64,000 nucleotides of DNA, taken from contig OX393562.1 in the NCBI GenBank assembly GCA_947652115.1, forward strand, positions 16,111,717 through 16,175,716, read 5' to 3'. Position numbers and translations under genes: made by a program. The stretch is from Blastomussa wellsi. Taxonomy: Eukaryota; Cnidaria; Anthozoa; Scleractinia; Plerogyridae. This document shows, piece after piece, positions 55,701 to 64,000 of the stretch (position 1 is its first letter; each line of letters begins with the position of its first letter). The notes beneath the pieces are model-generated. The model did no database searches. It worked only from the letters and a program-made list of their open reading frames with translations, and was not told the origin of the DNA.

Positions 55701-58700
55701 TACCATGCCAATAAATGTCTATAAATGTTGTCTATAAATGTTGCCTGATGATTGCTTCACACGAAGCATGAAACTCTGAGTGTTCCAGTGTTCCATGTTT
55801 TGGGGTGTTCCGGTGTTCCTGATTTTAGTATATGCCATGTTTTTCTGCTTTCTTAGAGAAGTATGTATACTCATTAATTTTGTCATGAAAAGAATAATAG
55901 AATTGTGCATAAATGCACACTGCCTGTAACGTTCATAGAACAGCCTTTATTAATAAATTATTATTTTATTTTGCCTTTGTCTTTTTTCAAATGAATGTGC
56001 AGTATTTCTTCTAACTTCAAATTCTCTTATTTCAGGTATGATGATGACATATACAGACAATTTAAACGTTATTTTAAAATGTTAAAGGTAATTAATGTTT
56101 AATATGCTGTACCCTCTTTCAATGTCATGGTGGTTTTTTAGTTCTACTGGCAGTATGTCAGTCAGAACTATATGTAGGCAAACACGATGCGATGTGCGTA
56201 ACAATAGAATGGAATTATTGGAATGTGATGTGTAACAATAGGGAAATCGGAACCAATCAAAGAATCAGAACAAATCAACGCAAGCTTGTCGTACGATCCG
56301 AACTGATCCACACAGCTTATCACAAGTTCTGAAGGATGATCTACTCAACTTCTCGTCAAAGTTTTTCACATGATCAATTGAATAAAATAATTTATTTTAA
56401 AGGTATTTCGTTCAAATTGGTTGAGGGCTTCTGCATATCTTACCCAAAAGCTTTCTGTATTTTGTACACAAAAGCGCGATGTACAGACTATCGCATCATC
56501 TGAGCGCTGATCGACTCCATTTTGGTAATGGACAGGCTATTGCATCATCTGAGCGCTGATCGACTCCATCTGGCATTTGAAAATCGTAGGCACACCGGTA
56601 ATTTGATTGCATTTATAAGCTAAATCTCGCTAGATTTGCAAGTTATGTCTACCATGGGTGTATTTATCAGTGACTTGCACAAGTTACAGTTTACCAGCAG
56701 ATCATGGACCCATCCGTCCCTATTTTTTACTGGTATAGGCAGGGTATAGGTAGGGTACATGTATTTCAAGAAGTCACAAATCTGGAAATCAACAAATTAA
56801 CAAAATAAACTGTTTTGCATGCTTATGCCATGGAAAAAGTACAATGCACCTTTCACATGGTTACCGTATATGCCATGCAAAAAGTACAATGTACCCTGAG
56901 GATGTTAGCAAGTTAAAATGGAGAAGTTAGATCATTGTTGGGGAGTGGGGTGGGGTGCTCCCTAGTGGATTATCTGGTAAGGCTCCCCCACCAGGGTACC
57001 TTTGTCAGGCTGAAGGTACATTGTACTGTACAAAGGGGTTGGGATTTACAAGAAAAACCAAAAGAGTCTGGAAAACTGTCATTTAGGTATACTCACTAGT
57101 TTATTTTTGCAATGTGTGAACCCAGCTGATTAGTATGCAGCACGGCCTTTTAGAAGAAGTTGCTGTTCTGCATACCAAATAATTTATTAGCTGGGTTCAC
57201 GCAGTAAAAAATTAAACTAGTGAGTACAGTGTATATGACGTCATTTTCTCTCTCGAACCAGCTCTGTCAATGCAACTCGACTCACGTCGAATCTGGTAAT
57301 GGTGGACAGTTTAAACAAGAATTTGTTGATAAAAAAAACTGGACTGATTTCAAACATTGAGGCACTAAAATTGGCACTGTGCACTCTTGCAAAATATAAA
57401 ATCGGAATCGAAAGAGAACAAGAACAAAATTTTTCATTGTAGTACCACTTTAAGCAACAGAGGACATTTTCCATGTTTAATTAGCCTCATATAAACACAA
57501 GGGGGTTTGTGACAATTTGAGAGTTATGCAAGCCTGAGACGTACTTTCATAGTATTCTAACTTAAAAATATGCACAAAACTAAAACATCAACCGTGTTTA
57601 CATACTCTCATCCAAACACACCTATCAACCAATGAGAGTGCATGCCTTATCTCAGTTATTTTATAAATTAAAGTAACATCTTTATAGAGCATTGTATTTC
57701 AAGCAGAAATACAAACTTAGGCGTTTGCAAGAACATTTGATGACATCAAAATGCAATAGCGGTCTCTAACAGTACTTCTCCATAAGAGTCCTAAACTCAT
57801 TTCTTGTGTTTTTGTTTGATTTGTCCCATTTGTTGTCCAAATTACAACTGTTAGGTAGATGTGATAAAACCTGAAGACTTCAAATCTGAAGAAGCCAAAG
57901 TGGTAGGTCTGTTTAGTGCAGATTTTCATTAGCGATGGAGTTGGAGTCAGAGTCATAGCAGAGTCGCAAGCGTTAAAGGGCCTGAGTCAGCCTCCACCAT
58001 TTTCAATGCCATTGAAATTATGGAAATTTCATGATGAAGCTAAGTGTTAGTACATTGCTGTAAGTTATGTTCCTGGAAGTGTTTAAATTACTTTTAGCAA
58101 GTTTCTCAGTGATCTCTTTCATTTTTACACGCTCAGCGTAAAATTTAATACTAGGCGTGGCTGACTAGGGCTGTTTTTAAAGATCGAATGAAAATCAAAT
58201 TGATGGAGTTGTAAGCAGAGTTCTGATTCTGCTTATTACTCCATCGCTTACGATCTATTGACAACTTGAATTGTCGGAGTCGCAAGCAGAAAGGAAACAA
58301 GTTAACACGAGGTGGTCGATTGAGATATACTGATACCTTAAGACTTTGACTCCAACTTGGTCGTGAGTTAAATCCAGAGTTAATTAACACAAACAATTAT
58401 TGTTTAGTCTGCACCTGAGCCAAAGTGGCCCTTGCCACTTGAGCTTATCAGGTATCTGACTTTGTACAGCATGACGTGACTAGGAGTATTGCTGCTGACC
58501 CTGTTCAGTCCATCACTGATGCCCCAGCATTTTGTCAGGCTTCCTTAAAGAATCTGACCCATCCATTATGCGTCACAAGTCAAACCGGCACTTTTGGGGC
58601 CCCCGAATAATAGAACAATAATAGAAGCGCATGATGCAAAGTGGGTGGGTCAGGCTCTTTAACAGTTTTACTGGTACCCATTCATCCCAATTGGAGGGGG

Positions 58701-60596
58701 GGGGGGGGTTGTACCCCCTTAAACTACAATATATCTAGATGCATGTTATTACAAAGGGTACCATTTTGTTCCATTCGGCTTGAAAATAGGGGGGTTGTAC
58801 CCCCTTAAACTACAATATATCTACAATGTAGATGAATGTTACGCCAAAGGGTACCGTTTTGTTCCATTCAGGTTGAAAATAGGGAATACACTGTACATTA
58901 GGGAATATGGTCTGAAAAGGTATGGTTGGCACACTTTAGTCAGCAGTTGGGTTTAATTTTTGGAGGAAACCATTTACTTAATAATGATTGCAGAAGTTAT
59001 GTACATTGTAACTGGAATATCATAAAATGTACAACTAATAAACACACACTGATTGTTTTCTATGCAGAAATGGAGGCCATTTTGTAATATGTATGAAGGA
59101 AAGATAGAAGATTTTAATTTTGGAACTCTTTTGAGGTAAGATTTTTTTTTGCATGGTAAATTAAACATCCTACAATTATAGATAATGTTGTTTTCTTGTA
59201 AAGAGGAAGTTAAAGGAAATTTTGTTCCAGATTAGTGAAAAGTCTTGGTGACAATATTTCAGATGGTGCCTGGCTTTGTGGATTTTTGTTTAGGATTTGG
59301 CAGTCACTGTTCTGACAAGAAGTGAAACATACAGTATTTATCTGACTCCTGTTTATGGTTAACACTTGTTTTACATTGTGTGCCCTGCAGTAAATGAAAG
59401 TGATAGCTGCGTTCATTGAATATTGTTCTTCTTTTCAGAGTTGACTGCAATAAAGGTTATGACGATGAAAACACCATCTTAGGTAAGACAAGATGCAAGC
59501 AATAATGATAAAATTTAAAATAATGAACCTGCAATAACACAGGTCCTAGCCTTGTAGACCTGTCCAAAGGGAACTTAAAACACAGATTCAGTGCCTCGGT
59601 GAGAAATGTATATAATAAATGGTTTCAGTGTAGTAATATAGTCCTAGGTAACAAAACTGCACCATTATTTTTGGGTTTCCATTGATGCAGGATCGTATTT
59701 CAGCATTTTAAAATGATACCAAAATACTGTGACAGTGCCCCTTTAAATTGTAAGCTCAATTGTCCCTGGTGATATACAAAAACACAGACTCTGAACTGCA
59801 TTTACCATATAAATTAGCTCAGTGATAATAGACCTTTTTTGCTTGGGCGGTTTGTTGGCCTATTACAGACCATGTGATGATACTCTTGAGAATTCTTGCT
59901 TTCAAGTTTTCAAATATTTGTGTGTATATGAATAAAAAAATTTTTTGATGGACAAAAGAATAATTCTGTAGAGAATGTCACATGGTCTGTATTGGGAAAA
60001 CAAACATGCCCAAGCAAAAAAGGTCTATTGCAACCCCTTGAATCAAAACTATTGCAAGCAGTTTGTGATAGGCTTTTGTAAATCAATTTTTATAATCATG
60101 TTTATTTTTCCCTGACTGACTGCCCCTGTGTCTTCGAGGATGTAATTAATATTTCACTAAACATGTTTTCATGATCCCGCAAATTAGATATATTCTCAAG
60201 TTAATCATCTCATTGTCGAATGGCTCTGGATTTTGACCACTTTTCTTTGTAGAATTTAAATTCTTTGGCCGCCTCATTAGTAAATAACCCCTTTAATGAC
60301 CCCTTTTGCCTTTGTGCAGTATAAAGTTTTGCTATTATTACTGAACTAAAATCTGAAGAACTGTGTCATTTTCTCCAGAGTTATTTTGTCAGCAGTGCCA
60401 GCAGGCCTGTCTTTTGCTTATTGTGTTTTGCAGCCATCAAATAATGTCTTTGCCTCGTCCCTAAACGTTATTCGCCTGTTTGTTTACAGTTACAAGAATC
60501 CAATTCTATGCAGTTGAGATTGCACGCAACCGGCGGGGGCTTAACAAGCATTTCTTGGAGAAGTCCGCTCGTGCTGAGGACTCCCATGAAAGATAG
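52729..60596 (+). CDS. PBDC1: PBDC1 (polysaccharide biosynthesis domain-containing 1), 8 coding exons
   Basis: Exons 52729-52779, 53100-53159, 55457-55497, 56036-56087, 57855-57902, 59068-59135, 59439-59482 and 60490-60596 join in consistent phase to 156 aa. Diagnostic segments are SNYGNDAQMEMVWAVKAH, LISAMDASRLRLTKYDDDIY, KWRPFCNMYEGKIEDFNFGT, LLRVDCNKGYDDENTI and IQFYAVEIARNRRGLNK, all matching the PBDC1/CXorf26 family in order. The family is small, intracellular and conserved across eukaryotes; its molecular role is poorly defined despite the domain name. The charged C-terminal extension of mammalian PBDC1 is absent. Stop is TAG at 60594-60596. Introns carry several foldback repeats. Confidence 0.93.
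55632..55822. mobile_element. Foldback repeat in PBDC1 intron 3
   Basis: 'aggaagaccggaacacc' and 'ggtgttcc' arms pair across about 190 bp. 'GGAACACC' occurs repeatedly at the left and 'GGTGTTCC' at the right. Confidence 0.7.
56483..56571. repeat. Tandem duplication, 49-bp period
   Basis: 'gcatcatctgagcgctgatc' followed by 'gactccat' occurs twice in tandem in PBDC1 intron 4. Confidence 0.85.
57087..57229. mobile_element. Foldback repeat in PBDC1 intron 4
   Basis: GTATACTCACTAGTTTA at the left and TAAACTAGTGAGTAC (with one spacer base) at the right are inverted. 'gtgaacccagct' and 'agctgggttcac' continue the pairing inward. Confidence 0.75.
57448..57672. repeat. Dispersed repeat, copy 2 of the 23567 family
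   Basis: It has the same block order as 23567-23770 in the same orientation, with about 20 bp more in the middle. Confidence 0.75.
58705..58885. repeat. Tandem duplication, 86-bp period
   Basis: 'ttgtacccccttaaactaca', then 'aaagggtacc' and 'ttttgttccattc', occur twice in a row in PBDC1 intron 5, with about 10 bp extra in the second copy. Confidence 0.85.
59827..60029. mobile_element. MITE-like TIR element in PBDC1 intron 7
   Basis: AATAGACCTTTTTTGCTTGGGC at the left pairs with GCCCAAGCAAAAAAGGTCTATT at the right with few mismatches over 50 bp ('acagaccatgtga' and inverse further in). AT-rich centre. Confidence 0.8.
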
Positions 60597-62418
60597 CATA
60601 GTGACATGTTTGAATACAAATTATATGTCCCAACATAGTATGTTTTAGGCTTACTAGAAGATACATGCACCATAAAATTCTTCGATACCACTTGTTTTTG
60701 CCAACATGCCCGAGCCAATCAAGACAGGTATAACTTTGTGGGCATTATCTTAGTTTAACTGGACATAGTTACAAAGAATCCACTAAGGTTACAGTAATTT
60801 ATGAACATTGTAGATTTTTAAAACACTGCAGACATTTCAAGTACAAGCTCTGCACCAAAACAAAACACCTTGTGGGGTGAGTGAGTGTCTGCTGATAGGG
60901 GACCCAAGCATTGCAGGGAACATGGTTCCACACATGCTGTTTTATTTTATTAATTAAAAGGGAAATTCTAGTTATAGAATACCATAAATGAATTTGTATG
61001 AAATGGGTTGAGGAACATTGGAAAAAGAAAGAGCACAAAAATACAATAAACAGTAACCGCACCCAAGCACAATACTTTGTTTTACCGAACTGGTTTTGAT
61101 TTTAACCTTCATTCCCCTTCCCTTTCTCGAACTAATACACCCAAGTGAATGTTATGAGTGAATTAGTATGAAATGGGATTAGAGTTAAAGTCCATGGGAG
61201 AACACTTGGGAAGGAAAAAAGGACAAAAGACAATAGCACACAGTCAAATTTTTAACCAACACTGGTTTTGGCAACAACAACAAAATACCCCTCTCATAAT
61301 TTTAATCTTTTTTAAATCTTAAATTTTCTTCCCTTTCACCACTAATACATCAGCTTTTGTTCTCCTTTGTCTTCATTAATATCTTCTATCTGTTATTCTT
61401 TCTTTCATAAGCCATTGTAACTTGCCCCATGCCTATGAGAGCAAGGTTCTATAACGAATAACGTGGGTCCAAACGTGTTTCTAGATCTATCAAGTGAACT
61501 GGTGCGCAACTCTAAACTACCAGCTCTCGATTACCCAACGTATTTCTCTTGTACGAAGTGACATAATTTAAAGATTGTACATCTGTTCATTTAAAAGCTA
61601 TTTTGTCCAAAAATTGGGGAAAATCAGGTATTTATTAGTCAAGTTGCTGTTCACTTGGTTACTTGAAAAATTATGACTTTCTTGTCAAAAAGTCTGGTAG
61701 AGTTGGTTTAAGATTGTTGCTGATTTGATAATGATGGGTCAACAATGGTCAGACAATTTTTCTCTGCGAAACAAGTTAAAGCAAATTTAAACCGATAAAA
61801 TCCCAAATTTATTTTTTATCAATCTCTTAGTAAAAATTCAAGGAGTGACGCGGCATTAGGTTTAATATGCAACCATCGTGCCATGAAGCTCGTGGAACTT
61901 AAGGTTGCTTCGGTGCTCACTATTGAAAATGCAAAAAGGACCAGTGCAGTTCTTGGGGCTACCAGATCAATGCCTGATGAAATGCTGGGGGTAACCTCCG
62001 ATAAACTACGTCCCATCCTCGGGGATAGGAACTCTCCCTGGGGGAAACACTGTTAGGTTATTTCTTATGGGGAGGCTCCGCCCCTAGGTCCAAACACTTA
62101 CTCTTTTAGCAGGAAAGTTTGGTATCCCAGAGGGATATTAGCCGCGCGTTCGGTGGTAGGCCATATCGGTTAAAGGAAGCTTACTGTTAGTTCACAATTC
62201 ACTAAACGTCACGCACCTTTCCCATTTCTCAGAAAGTTTTGTTTTAAATACGTACGGACTTGAATCGTGGTTGGAGATCATAAATTTGGTAACGTTCTTT
62301 ACCCCCTCCAACCTCTTTAGCAAAAAGATGTAAATAAAGTAAAATAAATGATAATATTAATAACAACTAAACAAGCCTTCATCCAAAAACAGACCTGTCG
62401 ATGGTATTGGTTATTTAA
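60597..62418. other. PBDC1 3' region and intergenic sequence
   Basis: Open frames are short. A plus-strand frame of about 75 codons around 61830-62055 has no recognised similarity. No RNA gene is identified. Confidence 0.35.
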
Positions 62419-62969
62419 GCAATAGACCACAAGTTTCTATGGTTTATAAGCTGATAAACCACGCGGGATGTTGGCAGAACACGAGAAGAATTCTTCGAGT
62501 GTTCTTCCAACATCCCAAGTGGTTTATCAGCTTATAAACCATAGAAACTTGTGGTCTATTGCTTTTATATAATAATTCAGAAGACGCGCGATCTTTCCAT
62601 GAGTTTACTGGCACAATAAACCATAGCTGATTGACCAATCAGAGCGCGCGCATTGATTTGGTTATTATATAATATTTGTTATATGATAACCAAATCAATG
62701 CGCGTGCTATAATTGGTCAATCAGCTATGGTTTATTGTGCCAGTAAACCCATGGGAAAATCGCACATTTTCTGAATTATTATATGAAAACAATAGACCAC
62801 AAGTTACTATGGTTTATAGGCTGATAAACCACGCGGGATGTTGGTAGAACACTCAAAGAATTTGTAAATCACTCGCCCGCGGCTTGTGATTTACAAATTC
62901 TTCTCGTGTTCTACCAACATCCCGCGTGGTTTATCAGCCTATAAACCATAGTAACTTGTGGTCTATTGC
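62419..62969. mobile_element. Three consecutive palindromes in an A-B-A' arrangement
   Basis: Hairpin A (62419-62562) and hairpin A' (62789-62969) share outer arms 'aatagaccacaagtt' and 'aaaccacgcgggatgttgg'. Between them, hairpin B (62567-62784) has ends ATATAATAATTCAG/CTGAATTATTATAT and inner arms 'gaccaat(c/t)a' and 'aaccaaatcaatgcgcg'. Hairpin A' has an extra inner arm absent from A. No coding sequence. Confidence 0.85.
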
Positions 62970-64000
62970 TTAACTGCATTTACAAATTGTCCAAAATGTT
63001 GTGTTTATGCAAACACCACCAACCTTTGCGAGGGCCTAGACGGGGTTTACTGTTAAGTGTTACGGGCCCGATATTATGGCCCAAAATTTTAATTTTAACT
63101 GTTATTTTGGAAATTACAGTTATGTTACAATGCATTATAAATACTTAGTAAAACAATAAAAATTCAAACGTGTTCTACAGAGCAAAAGTTATCGATGAAA
63201 ATTTGCCATTAAACATGCAAAAGGCACAAGTGTTGTCAAGTAAATTTCAAAGTGAAATTGACAGATTCTGGATGTTCTCTGCTCCACATCATATTTTTAG
63301 AGCCAGGGTAATTGTTAGAAAAGGGGGAAGGGCGACGTTTAATATTTATGTTACAGTGAATTGTTAACTATTAGTTGTTAAATGACGTACATTTTTCATG
63401 TTATCTATTATGCATACTTCACCCCCCCCCCCCCTCATCTAAGCCCTCATTTGTGTTTTTAAATATTGTTTCCATTCTTGAAACCTTACAGTGCCCTGGG
63501 CTGTTGACCCGTTTACAATATAGCGATACGCTACAGTTTCCGAATGAGTAGCGCAAATGATTTCCACGTACAACAGGCATATTGCAAGATTAGGAACTAA
63601 AATGACTTGGACCAAATAGAGGGTAAGGTTTCTATGATGCTATTAATAGAATTTATAGCCTCGATATTTCCGCCCGAAAAAATGATTCTTTGCACTTTTT
63701 GATAATGCCATATAATCGTTGGGCCGTAGCCAGAAAAAAAATATGACGGAGGCAATGTCCAAGGCTAAATTTAATATCTTTGTAGGTATTTTAGTGTGTT
63801 AATGATAAAAAAGTGAAACAAATGCCTCGGTTTGTCTCGTACGGCTACGGCAGTGATTATCAAATCAAGCAATCCGCTAACTCATAGGTCGTTTATCGCC
63901 AAATCTAGCGCAGAAACATGGCTTCCTTGCAGTTTTGAAACAGGTGGCAGTAGAATTTAGGTCATAACAAAACCTATTAGTTGAAGAATTGTGATTTGAG
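62970..64000. other. Right-edge sequence, no confirmed gene
   Basis: A possible exon lies at about 63179-63308: a TTCTACAG acceptor, an open frame with SKFQSEIDRFWMFSAPHHIF, then a GTAATT donor. I do not recognise it. A C-run lies at 63422-63435. Confidence 0.25.

Overview
This is eukaryotic nuclear DNA: AT-rich, repeat-rich, with short phase-consistent exons in long introns. Gene content and repeat style (many foldback elements, tRNA-type SINEs, CR1/L2-like LINE ends) suggest an invertebrate, most likely an anthozoan cnidarian such as a stony coral. That placement is inference; nothing in the window fixes the species.

Six protein genes can be assembled from splice sites and conserved motifs. 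On the minus strand: an R3HCC1/R3HCC1L-type protein (128-7404, running off the left edge), the CCAAT-binding subunit NF-YA (13478-17996), the tri-snRNP protein SNRNP27 (20926-31304) and a RING-less TRIM-like protein with an intronless coding region (46529-47917, with a 5'UTR intron up to 49292). On the plus strand: a mucin-like SEA-domain membrane protein (35215-39942) and PBDC1 (52729-60596). They look like independent transcription units, not an operon. R3HCC1-like, NF-YA and SNRNP27 have roles in RNA or transcription; the SEA protein is a cell-surface molecule.

Most other sequence is mobile or repetitive. It includes SINEs, three decayed LINE fragments, several terminal-inverted-repeat (TIR) elements with recognisable target-site duplications (28182-31061, 35935-36675, 44232-45278, 12510-12739, 13999-14345), many palindromic foldbacks, a CCAAT-bearing minisatellite (8318-9072) and a 42-bp satellite array of about 2.6 kb that switches orientation and carries a 200-N assembly gap (43123-43322).

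The most notable signals are: degenerate local duplicates of the last two SNRNP27 exons and a run of tiny frame-neutral RS-encoding exons in that gene; a 55-bp tandem duplication that doubles a splice donor in the R3HCC1-like gene; the inverted 42-bp satellite, whose unit length keeps long false ORFs open; a triple nested palindrome at 62419-62969; and a SEA protein with a likely autoproteolysis site. I did not find a convincing new multi-gene system.
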